Shown piece by piece: positions 51,046-60,099 of a stretch of 64,000 bases of DNA (positions are counted from its first letter, which is position 1; each line of letters begins with the position of its first letter). The notes beneath the pieces are model-generated. The model made no database searches. It had not been told where the DNA came from and saw only the letters and a program-made list of their open reading frames with translations. Source of the stretch: Burkholderia humptydooensis (GTDB lineage Bacteria > Pseudomonadota > Gammaproteobacteria > Burkholderiales > Burkholderiaceae); NCBI RefSeq assembly GCF_001513745.1, contig NZ_CP013382.1, forward strand, positions 1,612,001 to 1,676,000. Direction: 5' to 3'. The position numbers were made by a program, and so were the translations under genes.

Positions 51046-53313
51046 TCAGCTCAGCCGCCACCAGCGCGGCAGCAGCAGCCGCACTTCGCCGCGCCGGAAG
51101 CGGTCGTCGATCAGATGCAGCACGCCCTCGTCGTGCTCGGTGCGAATCACCCGCCCCGCCGCCTGCACGACCTTGCGCAAGCCCGGAAACAGGTAGACGT
51201 AGTCGTAGCCGCGGCCGAAGCGCGCATCCATCGCGCGCCGCATCTCCTCGTTGACGTCGTTGACCTGCGGCAGCCCGAGCGTCGCGACGAACGCGCCGAT
51301 CAGCCTGTCGCCGGCAAGATCGACGCCCTCCGAGAACGCGCCGCCCAGCACCGCGAAGCCGATGCCCTGCCCGTTCGGCTCGAAGCGCGCGAGAAACGCG
51401 TCGCGCGCGGCCTCGTCCATGCCGGGCGCCTGCTCCCAGACGGGCAGCGCCGGATGGCGCTCGCGCAGCCGCGCGACGACCTGCTGCAGATACTCGAAGC
51501 TGCTCAGGAATCCGAGATAGTTGCCCGGCCGCGCCGCGTACTGCGCGGCGATCAGCGCGACGATCGGCTCGAGCGAGCGCTCGCGGTCGCGCCAGCGCGT
51601 CGACACGTGCGACGCGACCTTCACCGTCAGTTGCTCGGCGCGAAACGGCCCGTCGACGTCGAGCGTGCCGGTGTCGTCCGGCAACCCAAGCGTGTCGCGG
51701 TAGAAATCGAACGGGCTCAGCGTGCCCGAGAACATCACGGTCGCGCGCGCGGCTTCGTGGCGCGGCGCGAGGAAGTCGGCGGGAATCACGTTGCGCACGC
51801 AGAGGATCGACGCGTTGCCGCCGCGGCGCGGCGCCGGCGCGCGCACGCGCGTCGCATCGAAGATCGAATGCGTGCCGAACTGCTCGGCGAGCGCGACGAA
51901 ATGAATCGCGTCGAAACAGAAGCGCAGCACCGCATCGTCGAGCGCGAGCGGCACTTGCGCCGCGAGCTCCGAGAAGCGCCCGATCAGGTTCTGCGCGGCC
52001 GACAGCACGCGCGGCGGCACGTCCGGATGCACGACGTACGCCCCCGCCTGCTCGCGATTGAGCGCATTCCATTCGCGGTTCAGGCGCTCGAGCGCCTTCG
52101 CGAGCGGCGCGGGCGCGAGCTTGCGCACGCCGGCGAGCTCGCGCTGGTCGAGCGCCGCGCTGTACATCCCGCGTGCGCGGTCGAGCAGGTTGTGCGCCTC
52201 GTCGACGAGCACGCCGACGCGCCACTGGTTCTGCTGCGCGAGCGCATGCAGCAACGCGCTGCCGTCGTAGTAATAGTTGTAGTCGCCGACGACGACGTCG
52301 CACCAGCGCGCGAGCTCCTGCGCGAGATAGTACGGGCAGATGTCGTGCGCGAGCGCGGCCGCGCGCACCGTCGCGCGATCGAGCCGGCCGTGTTCGAGCG
52401 CGGCGGCGCGCGCGGCCGCGAGCCGATCGTAGAAGCCGCGCGCGAGCGGGCACGATTCGCCGTGGCACGCGGCGTCCGGATGCTCGCACGCCTTGTCGCG
52501 CGCGACGAGCTCCAGCACGCGCAGCGGCAGCGCGCCGTCCGCGGCCGCGCGCAGCGTGTCGGCCGCGTCGAGCGCGAGCGCGCGGCCGGGCGTCTTCGCG
52601 GTCAGGAAGAAGAGCCGGTCCAGATGCGCTTCCCCGCACGCCTTCAGCAGCGGAAACAGCGCGCCGAGCGTCTTGCCGATGCCCGTCGGCGCCTGCGCGA
52701 GCAGCGCGCGGCCGTCGCGCGCGGCGCGATAGGCGGCGACCGCGAGCTCGCGCTGGCCGCTGCGAAAGCGCGCGTGCGGAAACGCGAGCGCGCGCAGCGC
52801 CGCATCGCGCGCGACGCGATGCGCGTCCTCGCGCGCCGCCCAGTCGACGAAACGCTCGCATTGCTCGGCGAAGCACGCGTTCAGCGTCGCGGCCGTGTGC
52901 GTTTCGGTCAGCACCGTCTCGCGCAGCGTCCCGACATCGAAATAGACGAGCGCGACGCTCAGCTCCGCGAGCCCTCGCGATTCGCACAGCAGATGCCCGT
53001 ACACGCGCGCCTGCGCCCAATGCAGCGCGCGCTGGTTCGCGGGCATCCTCGCGAGATCGCCGCGATGCGTCTTGATTTCCTCGACGCGGTTCAGCGCCGG
53101 ATCGTAGCCGTCCGCGCGGCCGCGCACCGTGAGGCCGCGATGCTCGCCCGACAGCGCGATCTCCTTCTCGTAGCCGGCGCCGCGGCGCGCCGCGACCGTC
53201 GCATGCCCGGCGATGCCTTCGAGCGCGCTCGGCGCGGGTGTGAAGCGCAGATCGAGATCGCCCTCGCGCGCGGTGAATTCGCACATCGCGCGCACCGCGA
53301 CGACGTAGCTCAC
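51046..53313 (-). CDS. DinG/XPD-type iron-sulfur DNA helicase
   Basis: A 755-residue superfamily 2 helicase. An N-terminal PD-(D/E)XK-like segment (RVEEIKTHRGD near residue 100) precedes Walker A QAPTGIGKTLG, the four-Cys iron-sulfur site (KACEHPDAACHGESCPLA...DICPYYLA), the DEAH box VLVDEAHN and motif VI QAAGRVIRTE. It resembles the helicases paired with FAN1-type nucleases in proteobacteria. The GTG start at 53313 follows GAGGAGG and overlaps the nuclease stop (GTGA). The long upstream continuation of this frame is antisense-style shadow inside the nuclease gene. Confidence 0.9.
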   Translation of the reverse strand: MSYVVAVRAMCEFTAREGDLDLRFTPAPSALEGIAGHATVAARRGAGYEKEIALSGEHRGLTVRGRADGYDPALNRVEEIKTHRGDLARMPANQRALHWAQARVYGHLLCESRGLAELSVALVYFDVGTLRETVLTETHTAATLNACFAEQCERFVDWAAREDAHRVARDAALRALAFPHARFRSGQRELAVAAYRAARDGRALLAQAPTGIGKTLGALFPLLKACGEAHLDRLFFLTAKTPGRALALDAADTLRAAADGALPLRVLELVARDKACEHPDAACHGESCPLARGFYDRLAAARAAALEHGRLDRATVRAAALAHDICPYYLAQELARWCDVVVGDYNYYYDGSALLHALAQQNQWRVGVLVDEAHNLLDRARGMYSAALDQRELAGVRKLAPAPLAKALERLNREWNALNREQAGAYVVHPDVPPRVLSAAQNLIGRFSELAAQVPLALDDAVLRFCFDAIHFVALAEQFGTHSIFDATRVRAPAPRRGGNASILCVRNVIPADFLAPRHEAARATVMFSGTLSPFDFYRDTLGLPDDTGTLDVDGPFRAEQLTVKVASHVSTRWRDRERSLEPIVALIAAQYAARPGNYLGFLSSFEYLQQVVARLRERHPALPVWEQAPGMDEAARDAFLARFEPNGQGIGFAVLGGAFSEGVDLAGDRLIGAFVATLGLPQVNDVNEEMRRAMDARFGRGYDYVYLFPGLRKVVQAAGRVIRTEHDEGVLHLIDDRFRRGEVRLLLPRWWRLS

Positions 53314-55004
53314 GCGAGCGCCTCCTCGTCCTGCGACGACGCTTGCGCGTCGCCGCTCCAGCGCACGTCGATCACGCGCACCGGCATTCGGTGCCGCACG
53401 CAGTAGTCGAGCCAGCGAATCTGATTGTCCTGCAGCCTGTCGCCCGGGCCCTTCACTTCGATCAGCTCGTAGCGGCGCTCGGCGGGCCAGAAGCGCACGA
53501 GGTCGGGCAGCCCCGAGCGGTTGCCGCGCACGTCGTCGAGCAGCCGCTCGAACCACAGCCGCAGGTGCTCGGCGGGCAGGCACGCGAGCGCGTGCTCGAG
53601 CAGCGTGCCGTCGAGCACGCCCCAGAACACGAACGGCGACTGCACGCCCATCTTCTGCCTGTAGTGCCGACGGATCGTGTCGCGGTATCGCGCGCCGTCG
53701 AGCTGCGCGAGGCATGCGTCGAACTGCGCGGCGCGGCGCGCGCGGAAATCGGGCGCGTGCAGGTCGGCCGGCCCGCGCTGGAACGGATGGAAGAACGCGC
53801 CCGGCACCGCGGCGAACACGGGCTCCCAGCACAGCAGCCCGAACAGCGAGTTGATCAGCGCGTTCTCGACGTAGAAGACGGGCGCGTCCGCGCGGCTCAG
53901 GTGATCGCGCGCAACGTATTCGACCGGATACGGCACGCCCGGATGCGCGAGCTCGATACCGTCGCGCGGAATCTCCTGCGCACGCGCGGCGCGCACGGCC
54001 GGCAAGCCGACGCGCCGCCGCAGCCGCGGCAGCATCCGCGCGATCTGCTGCGCCTCCGCTTCGTTTTCGGGCGTGCGCGCCGCTTCGTCGGCGAGCGCGA
54101 GCGCCGCGCCGAAGCGCTCGCAGCGTTCGAGCACGCGCACGCGCCGCTGCCGGCTGCCGGGCCACGCGCTCGAGGCATACGCGGCGAGCGCGCCGCCCCA
54201 GTCCGCGCGGCGCTCGCACGCCTGGCCGATCGCAAACGCCAGCTTCGCGCGGCGCATCGCGAGCCACGCGTTCCCGCAGTCGACCGCGGCCGCCGCGTCG
54301 ACGAGCGGCGCAAGCGGCGCGTCAACGGGCCAGGCTTCGAGCTGCTCGCGGCATGCGTGCAGTTGCAGATACGCGTCGACGTCGCCGCGCCGCTGGAACG
54401 CGCGCGACGACGGCGCGAACGCAACCGTCTCGTACTGCAGCAGCCCAAGGTCGGCAAGCACGAACTCCGACCAGTCCTGATGCAGATTGCCGAAGAACAT
54501 CAGCCGCAGCCGGTTGCAGAGCGCATCGACCGTCACGCGCAGCACGCGATCGTCGATCGACGGCAGCCATCGCGCCCACGGGCGCTCGCCGTCGTAGCGC
54601 GCGCGCAGCGCGTCGAGCCAGTCGGCCTTGCGGATCGCGCCGCTCATGGGCGCATCGGGAAACGCGTCGCGCAGCTCGGGCTTCGTCGCGAGCGCGAACA
54701 GCGCGTCGAGCGAAAGCGCCGGCTCCGGATCGATCCAGCCGAGCGCGACGAGCGGCGCCGCAGCCGCGTGCGGACAACCGATCTCGTCATAGACGAGCTT
54801 GCTCGCACGAAACATCGGCCCCTTGCGCATCAGCATCCGCACGAGCAGCGCGCGCGACGCGCGCGGCAGCGTGCCGAACGCGGCGACGAACGCGTGCTCG
54901 TCGGCGTCGAGCACGTCGTCGTAGCGCTCGACGAGCCACGCGAGCGCACGCTCGAAGTTCGACAGGTAATAGAACGCGGGAGGAGACGACGGATCAGGCG
55001 GCAC
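53310..55004 (-). CDS. FAN1-like VRR-NUC nuclease
   Basis: A 564-residue structure-specific nuclease homologous to bacterial FAN1, which cuts 5' flaps and helps unhook DNA interstrand crosslinks. The SAP/TPR-like N-terminal part begins FYYLSNFERALAWLVERYDDVL. The VRR-NUC catalytic core lies near residues 490-540: SGLPDLVRFWPAERRYELIEVKGPGDRLQDNQIRWLDYC, with the Asp, Glu and Lys of the PD-(D/E)XK motif (DL, EVK). It is translationally coupled to the helicase gene. The start is a GTG without obvious Shine-Dalgarno. Confidence 0.9.
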   Translation of the reverse strand: MPPDPSSPPAFYYLSNFERALAWLVERYDDVLDADEHAFVAAFGTLPRASRALLVRMLMRKGPMFRASKLVYDEIGCPHAAAAPLVALGWIDPEPALSLDALFALATKPELRDAFPDAPMSGAIRKADWLDALRARYDGERPWARWLPSIDDRVLRVTVDALCNRLRLMFFGNLHQDWSEFVLADLGLLQYETVAFAPSSRAFQRRGDVDAYLQLHACREQLEAWPVDAPLAPLVDAAAAVDCGNAWLAMRRAKLAFAIGQACERRADWGGALAAYASSAWPGSRQRRVRVLERCERFGAALALADEAARTPENEAEAQQIARMLPRLRRRVGLPAVRAARAQEIPRDGIELAHPGVPYPVEYVARDHLSRADAPVFYVENALINSLFGLLCWEPVFAAVPGAFFHPFQRGPADLHAPDFRARRAAQFDACLAQLDGARYRDTIRRHYRQKMGVQSPFVFWGVLDGTLLEHALACLPAEHLRLWFERLLDDVRGNRSGLPDLVRFWPAERRYELIEVKGPGDRLQDNQIRWLDYCVRHRMPVRVIDVRWSGDAQASSQDEEALA

Positions 55005-55547
55005 GGGCTTCGGCGGTCAGGATCGGCCAATGGCGCCGCCCCGATTACGGGGACGGAAAACCTCGGCCAGACGGGGCATCCGCGAATGATAGCGCACGGC
55101 CGGCCGCCGGCGCGCGCGTGCAATCGCTTCGCGTCGCGCGGCTTCGCGAAGCGCACCCGCGATGCGGCGCCCGATGCGGCGAGCCGTTCAGAACCCCCGT
55201 GCTGCACCCGATCGAACTGTCCGAGCCGCTCGCGCATGTGACGCCCGGCACCGGCTTCTCGATCGCGATGCCCGGCCGGCCCGGCGCGCCAGGCGACACC
55301 GTCCGGCTCGGCCATCGGCCACGTCGAGCCGGCGCGCCCCGCTCGCCCAACCGGCCGCCGCACGCGTCTCCGACAGGCGAATGCGAGCGCCCGCATCGAT
55401 CGCTCCGCATCGCGTTCGCAAAAACAATTGAGCGCGCGCCGTCGATGTGATTCCATTCGAATGCGACCGCCGCAAGGCGCCCGCCCGACGCGCGTTCGAC
55501 GCGCGTTCAACAATCACGACAACACTTCCCTTCCGAGGACACGACTG
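55005..55547. other. gene-free region between the nuclease and ribokinase genes
   Basis: A 543-bp divergent region. The frames that stay open are Arg/Ala/Pro-rich and have no family-like signatures or ribosome sites. No repeat, RNA gene or clear operator was recognised. Confidence 0.5.
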
Positions 55548-56480
55548 ATGGAGACGATCACCGTCATCGGCAGCAACATGGTCGATCTCGTGACCTACGT
55601 CACGCGGATGCCCGCCGACGGAGAAACGCTCGAAGCGCCGAACTTCGAGCTCGGCTGCGGCGGCAAGGGTGCGAACCAGGCGGTGGCCGCGTCGAAGCTG
55701 GGCGCGCGCGTCGCAATGGTGTCGAAGGTCGGCGACGACCTGTTCGCCGACGACACGCTGCGCAACTTCGAGCGCTTCGGCGTCGACATCGAGCACGTGC
55801 GCCGCGTGCCCGGCGTATCGAGCGGCGTCGCGCCGATCTTCGTGAGCCCCGATTCGCGCAACCGGATCCTGATCGTCAAGGGCGCGAACCGGCACCTGCA
55901 ACCGGCCGACATCGACGCGGCCGCCGCGCAGATCGAGGCGAGCCGCCTCGTCGTGCTGCAACTCGAGATCGACATCGAGACGGTCTACTACGCAATCGAT
56001 TTCGCCGCCGCGCGCGGCATCCCGGTGCTGCTGAATCCCGCGCCCGGCGTGCCGGATCTCGACTTCGCGCGGCTGGCGAAGCTCGAGTTCCTCGTGCCGA
56101 ACGAGACTGAGCTCGCGCTCGTGTCGGGCATGCCAACCGATACGCCCGACGCGATCGAGCGCGCAGCGGGCTCGCTCGTCGAGCGCGGGGTGAAGCACGT
56201 GATCGTCACGCTCGGAGAAAAGGGTTCGCTCCTCGTGTCGCGCGCGGGCGTCGTGCGCGTGCCGCCCGTTGCCGTCGACGCGCGCGACACGACGGGCGCG
56301 GGCGACGCGTACATCGGCTGCTTCGCACGCCACTACGCGGCGGCGCTCGACGTGCCCGCCGCGATGCGGCTCGCGTCCGCGTACGCCGCCCATTCGGTGA
56401 CGGGCTTCGGCACGCAGAAGTCGTACGCGGATGCGGCGACGTTCGAGCGCTTTCTGCAGGCGATCGGCTTCGGCGCGTGA
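55548..56480 (+). CDS. rbsK: ribokinase
   Basis: A 310-residue PfkB-family sugar kinase. The substrate signature GCGGKGANQAVAASKLGA lies near residue 38, and the anion hole/catalytic base DTTGAGDAYIGCFA near 255. Ribokinases phosphorylate ribose (or deoxyribose) at O5. The gene is convergent with a nucleoside hydrolase, whose product ribose would be its substrate, so the pair salvages nucleosides. The start follows GAGGA. Confidence 0.9.
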   Translation: METITVIGSNMVDLVTYVTRMPADGETLEAPNFELGCGGKGANQAVAASKLGARVAMVSKVGDDLFADDTLRNFERFGVDIEHVRRVPGVSSGVAPIFVSPDSRNRILIVKGANRHLQPADIDAAAAQIEASRLVVLQLEIDIETVYYAIDFAAARGIPVLLNPAPGVPDLDFARLAKLEFLVPNETELALVSGMPTDTPDAIERAAGSLVERGVKHVIVTLGEKGSLLVSRAGVVRVPPVAVDARDTTGAGDAYIGCFARHYAAALDVPAAMRLASAYAAHSVTGFGTQKSYADAATFERFLQAIGFGA

Positions 56481-56508
56481 CGGGCGGCGGATCGCGCGCC
56501 GCCCGTCA
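56478..56508. terminator. bidirectional hairpin spanning both stop codons
   Basis: Perfect 12-bp arms TGACGGGCGGCG (56478-56489) and CGCCGCCCGTCA (56497-56508) surround a 7-nt loop. The TGA of the ribokinase and the TGA of the opposing nucleoside hydrolase are the outer ends of the two arms. There is no T-tract. It probably shapes the 3' ends of both mRNAs. Confidence 0.6.
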
Positions 56509-57477
56509 GCCGATTAGCGTCTTGCGGTAGAGCGCGAGCATCGCGTCCGCGTCGACGCCGATGCACACATCGCGCGACGGCCGTCCGTCCCAGTCCGGCG
56601 CGGGCACGGTCATCGTCGCCGGCTTCTGGATCGTCTCGCCGGCCGCGATGCCGCTCGTCAGCACGCGCACCGGGCCCGTGCGCGTCCTGTACAACTGGGG
56701 CGCGACCACGTATGCAACCGCCGACGAATCGTGCACATAGATCCCGGCGAGCCCCGCGCTCGCGCGATGGAACGCCTCGTAGTGGCGCGACACGTCCCAC
56801 ACGAAGCGGCCGGCGTCGCCCGCTTCGTCGCGCAGCGCGGCCAGATACTCGGCCGTCATGATCGTGGCCTGGGTGACGTCGAGCCCGACGATCGCGAGCG
56901 GCCACGACGCCGACATCACGATGTCCGCCGCGTCGGGGTCGCCCGCGATGTTCGCCTCGGCGGCGGGCGACACGTTGCCGAGCACGCCCGCCGTGCCGAA
57001 CGCGCCGCCCATGATGACGACCTGCTTGACGAGCGTCGCGACTTCCGCATCCTCGGCGAGCACGTGCGCGAGGTTCGTGAGCGGCCCGACCGCGAGCAGC
57101 GTGACTTCGTGCGGATGCGCGCGCACCGTGTCGATGATGAAGCGATGCGCGGGCCGGGCGTCGAGGTTCGGCGCGCGCGCGGCGTCGACGGACAGGGCGA
57201 GGCCCGTGTTGCCAAGGCCGTCGTCGCCGTGGATGCCGCCGAGCGGCTCGGGCGCCGGCCGCCGCAGCGGCGCGGCCGCGCCGCGCGCGACAGGCACGCC
57301 GGGCGCGAAGCGGCCCGCGAGATAGAGCGCGTTGCGGGTCGTCGTGTCGATCGTCGCGTTGCCGAACACGCTCGTCACGCCGAGCAGCTCGATGTCCGGA
57401 TGAAGCGCCTGGAACACGAGCGCCATCGAATCGTCGACGCCCGGGTCCGTGTCGTAGATGATCTTCTGCAGGCTCAT
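56506..57477 (-). CDS. inosine-uridine-preferring nucleoside hydrolase family protein
   Basis: A 323-residue nucleoside hydrolase. The Ca2+-binding signature is IYDTDPGVDDSMAL at the N-terminus, followed by GIHGDDGLGN, LAVGPLTNLAHVL and the late VYVHDSSAVAYVV patch. It splits ribonucleosides into base and ribose; specificity is unknown. The convergent ribokinase gene supports a salvage role. No signal peptide, so cytoplasmic. Confidence 0.93.
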   Translation of the reverse strand: MSLQKIIYDTDPGVDDSMALVFQALHPDIELLGVTSVFGNATIDTTTRNALYLAGRFAPGVPVARGAAAPLRRPAPEPLGGIHGDDGLGNTGLALSVDAARAPNLDARPAHRFIIDTVRAHPHEVTLLAVGPLTNLAHVLAEDAEVATLVKQVVIMGGAFGTAGVLGNVSPAAEANIAGDPDAADIVMSASWPLAIVGLDVTQATIMTAEYLAALRDEAGDAGRFVWDVSRHYEAFHRASAGLAGIYVHDSSAVAYVVAPQLYRTRTGPVRVLTSGIAAGETIQKPATMTVPAPDWDGRPSRDVCIGVDADAMLALYRKTLIG

Positions 57478-57581
57478 GGGTATCTTGTAGTGAGCGCGGC
57501 ATGCCGCCGCCGCACGAGGGTGGGAAGCGTCGAATGATACCCGTGCCGCCGTTTCGCTGCGCGACGGTTTGCGCGCCGCGC

Positions 57582-57613
57582 GGCGAAACGGCGAAACGGC
57601 GAAACGGCGAAAC
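57582..57613. repeat. 8-bp tandem repeat (GGCGAAAC)4
   Basis: Four perfect contiguous copies of GGCGAAAC lie in the gap between the nucleoside hydrolase start and the flavin monooxygenase stop. The same unit appears in degenerate form on both sides. The number of copies is likely to vary between strains. Confidence 0.93.
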
Positions 57614-57642
57614 GGCGCACGCGGAAACGGTCAATGAACAAA

Positions 57643-57660
57643 GGCCCGCCCGGGCGAGCC
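57643..57660 (-). terminator. GC-rich hairpin after the flavin monooxygenase gene
   Basis: GGCCCGCCCGGGCGAGCC can fold into a near-palindromic hairpin with one mismatch, and on the minus strand is followed by TTTGTTC. It sits a few nucleotides past the monooxygenase stop codon. Confidence 0.4.
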
Positions 57661-57665
57661 GAGCA

Positions 57666-59012
57666 TCACGCGCGTTCGCGCGCCCCCGCGCTCACCGGCC
57701 GAGAAAGACCGAGATGGTCGCGCAGCGTCGCCCCTTCGTATTCGGCGCGAAAAAGCCCGCGCCGCCGCAGGATCGGCACGACGCCGTCGACGAAATCCTG
57801 CAGCCCGCCCGGCAGCACGTCGGGCATCAGGTTGAAGCCGTCGGCCGCGCCGGCGTCGAACCAGTGCGCGATGTCGTCGGCGATCTGCTCGGGCGTGCCG
57901 ACGATCACCCGATGCCCGCCGCCGCCCGCCATCGCGCGGATCAGCTCGCGCACCGTGTAGCCGTGCCGCCGCGCGCTCGCGAGCGTCGCATGAAAGAACG
58001 TGTGGTTGCCGTTGCCGCCGTCCGGCAGCACGAGATCGCCGGGCAGCGGCGCATCGGGCGCGAGCCGCTCGACCGGCACGCCGAGCGTGCCCGCGAGCCG
58101 GTTCAGGCCGTAGCGCAGCGGGATCAGATCGATGAGCTCGTCGCGGCGGCGCTGCGCATCGGCCTCGGTCGCGCCGACGATCGTCGTCAGGCCCGGCAGC
58201 ACCTTGATGTCGTCGCGGCCGAACCCGGCCGCCGCCGCCTTCAGCTCGCGCGCGTAGCCGAGCGCCTCGTCGAGCGATTGCGATGCCGAGAACACCGCCT
58301 CCGCGTGCCGCGCCGCGAACGCGCGCCCGTCGGCCGAGCCGCCCGCCTGCACGAGCACCGGATGCCCCTGCGGCGGACGCGGCAGGTTCAGTGGCCCCTG
58401 CACGCGGAAATGCGCGCCGCGATGCGCGATCGGCCGCACCTTCGCCGTATCGACGAAGCGGCCGCTCGCCTTGTCGCCGACGAGCGCGTCGTCGTCCCAA
58501 CTGTCCCACAGCGCCTTCACGACATCGACGAACTCGGCCGCGCGCGCATAGCGCGCCGCATGGTCGGGCACCGCGTCGAGGCCGAAATTGCGCGCGGAGC
58601 CGGCGTCGGCCGTCGTCACGACGTTCCAGCCGGCGCGTCCGGCGCTCGCATGATCGAGCGACGCGAAGCGGCGCGCGAGATTGAACGGCTCGTTGTAGCT
58701 CGTCGACGCGGTGCCGATGAGGCCGATGTGCGTTGTCGCCGCGGCGATCATCGCGAGCAGGATCGTCGGTTCGAGCGCGGTGATCGGGCGGAAGTCGATC
58801 TGATCGACGATCGATGCGTTGTCCGCCAGAAACACCGCGTCGAACTTCGCGGCCTCGGCGATCCGCGCAACGCGCACGTAATGCGAGACGTCGACGAACG
58901 CGCGCGGATCGGCTTCGTCGATCCGCCACGCGGACGGCACGAAGCCCGAGTGCAGGATGTTGACGTTCAGATGCAGTTGACGGCGCGGCGGCCGCGTCAA
59001 GACGTATGTCAT
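57666..59012 (-). CDS. LLM-class flavin-dependent monooxygenase (NtaA/SnaA/DszA type)
   Basis: A 448-residue luciferase-like monooxygenase of the NtaA/SnaA/DszA group, which uses reduced flavin from a separate reductase to oxidise sulfonates, sulfones, aminopolycarboxylates or pristinamycin. Signatures are FDAVFLADN, EPTILLAMIAAATTHIGLIGTASTSYNEPFNLARRFASLDHASAGRAGWNVVTT and GGNGNHTFFHATLASARRHGYTVREL. The ATG at 59012 gives the family start; the frame to 59396 does not. No flavin reductase is in the window. An SfnB/DszC-like gene nearby suggests sulfur scavenging. Confidence 0.9.
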   Translation of the reverse strand: MTYVLTRPPRRQLHLNVNILHSGFVPSAWRIDEADPRAFVDVSHYVRVARIAEAAKFDAVFLADNASIVDQIDFRPITALEPTILLAMIAAATTHIGLIGTASTSYNEPFNLARRFASLDHASAGRAGWNVVTTADAGSARNFGLDAVPDHAARYARAAEFVDVVKALWDSWDDDALVGDKASGRFVDTAKVRPIAHRGAHFRVQGPLNLPRPPQGHPVLVQAGGSADGRAFAARHAEAVFSASQSLDEALGYARELKAAAAGFGRDDIKVLPGLTTIVGATEADAQRRRDELIDLIPLRYGLNRLAGTLGVPVERLAPDAPLPGDLVLPDGGNGNHTFFHATLASARRHGYTVRELIRAMAGGGGHRVIVGTPEQIADDIAHWFDAGAADGFNLMPDVLPGGLQDFVDGVVPILRRRGLFRAEYEGATLRDHLGLSRPVSAGARERA

Positions 59013-59154
59013 CGATGAAGGCGAGCAGCGGCGCCGGGACGACGGCGCCGTGGCGACACGCGGAGCCGGATGCCGCGACGCGGGCAAGGCGGCCGCGGCC
59101 GGGCTGCGGTCGAGGATGCCGCAACGCCGTCGGACCGCGGCGCGGCGGCGCCGT

Positions 59155-59499
59155 TCAGTGCAGCTTCGGAAAGCCGTGCCGTTCGGCGAGCAGTTCGAGA
59201 ATGCGGCGCGAATCGGTGACGAAACGCTTGCCGCCGAGCGCGAGCGCGTCGTCGGGCGGCGGCGCGTCGTCGCCGAGGACGAGCACCGGCAGCCCCTGGT
59301 GATCGGCATCGAGCGCAGCGATCGCCGCTTCGCGCGGCCGCGCGAACGGCAGCCGGCGAATGTCGAGGCGTGCCTGCCTCGACGGATCGCTCGCAAGCAG
59401 GCCCTCGATCGGCACGCTGCCGGGACAGACGAAACGCTCGCCCGGGTGTTGGGGATCGGCGAATCCGGGTTCCAGCAGGAGCAGCAGATCTCGGCTCAT
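59155..59499 (-). CDS. DUF3088-family protein
   Basis: A 114-residue small protein of the DUF3088 family (LLLLEPGFADPQHPGERFVCPGSVPIEGLLASDPS, then LPVLVLGDDAPPPDDALALGGKRFVTDSRRILELLAERHGFP). The fold should be thioredoxin-like, but only a single Cys is kept at the usual position. Function unknown. It is on the same strand as, and 143 nt upstream of, the flavin monooxygenase gene and may be cotranscribed. The frame open to 59739 is not family-like before MSRDLLLLL. Confidence 0.8.
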   Translation of the reverse strand: MSRDLLLLLEPGFADPQHPGERFVCPGSVPIEGLLASDPSRQARLDIRRLPFARPREAAIAALDADHQGLPVLVLGDDAPPPDDALALGGKRFVTDSRRILELLAERHGFPKLH

Positions 59500-59929
59500 C
59501 GGCGGTCGGCCTCGCACGCGAGGCAAGTCGTTGGGAATGCAGGCGATTCTCGGCCGATCGAATGCGCGTCGCCACGAATTTATCCGCAGATCGATATGCG
59601 CGGCGGCGCTAAGCGCGCGGCGGCGGGATCGCCTGCAACGGACGACGTGGCGCGACGCCGGAATTCGTCCGGCGCCTCGCGCGGATTCGCGAGGCGCGAC
59701 GCGACGTCGTGCGCCGCACGCTGCGCTGCCGTGTTGCAACGCAATGCGATGGACCGCGCATCGCTGCCTGGCGAATGCGGCAACGCACCATGCACCGGCC
59801 GCGCGCCGATACGCGCGAGCGTTCTATTTCGCGCCGGCCCACGAGTCGCCCCCGAGCCGGCCACCCGCCCGCCACCGACCGCCAGCCTTGCTTCTGCGCC
59901 GCAAATAATTACATCAAACACTGATTCAG

Positions 59930-59958
59930 TTGACAGAGATCAAATCGCGGCGTAGCGT
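59930..59958 (+). promoter_or_regulatory. candidate promoter of the diiron-protein operon
   Basis: A perfect -35 TTGACA (59930-59935) with a 17-nt spacer precedes a weak -10 TAGCGT (59953-59958). Transcription would begin near 59965, right at the TetR-type palindrome, a geometry suited to repression. Confidence 0.5.
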
Positions 59959-59964
59959 TCGTTG

Positions 59965-59980
59965 AATAACGATCGTTATT
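59965..59980. promoter_or_regulatory. 16-bp perfect palindrome, TetR-type operator
   Basis: AATAACGATCGTTATT is a perfect 16-bp palindrome of the shape bound by AcrR/TetR-family repressors. It lies immediately downstream of the TTGACA promoter and 120 nt before the start codon of the diiron-protein gene. No TetR gene is present in this window. Confidence 0.6.
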
Positions 59981-59984
59981 AAAA

Positions 59985-60024
59985 AGAGCCGCCACGATTC
60001 CGCGAACGGAACGTGGACGGCTCT
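59985..60024 (+). other. bulged hairpin in the leader of the diiron-protein gene
   Basis: AGAGCCGCCACG (59985-59996) pairs with CGTGGACGGCTCT (60012-60024) with a single bulged A, and further pairs close the loop. On the mRNA this would form a strong stem about 75 nt before the ATG. It could be a stability or control element; no function is known. Confidence 0.45.
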
Positions 60025-60099
60025 ACCGTCCGTGTCCGCCCGCGATGCGCCGCATCGATGCGGACGCGCCGTCGATTCGTATTGATATGGAGAGACCCG

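Larger units (their letters stand above)
59500..60099. other. regulatory gap before the diiron-protein gene
   Basis: A 600-bp divergent region without a credible gene. The right half holds a TTGACA promoter, a TetR-type palindrome and a bulged hairpin in the 5' leader, described separately. The left half (59500-59900) shows nothing recognisable. Confidence 0.6.

Noticed and set aside
53314..54267. N-terminal extension of the helicase to about 1073 residues
   Set aside because: The extra part is Arg/Ala-rich shadow of the FAN1 gene. The GTG at 53313 has a strong ribosome site and overlaps the nuclease stop.
55162..55431. Arg-rich ORF in the gap before ribokinase
   Set aside because: Composition is that of random high-GC sequence and there is no start signal.
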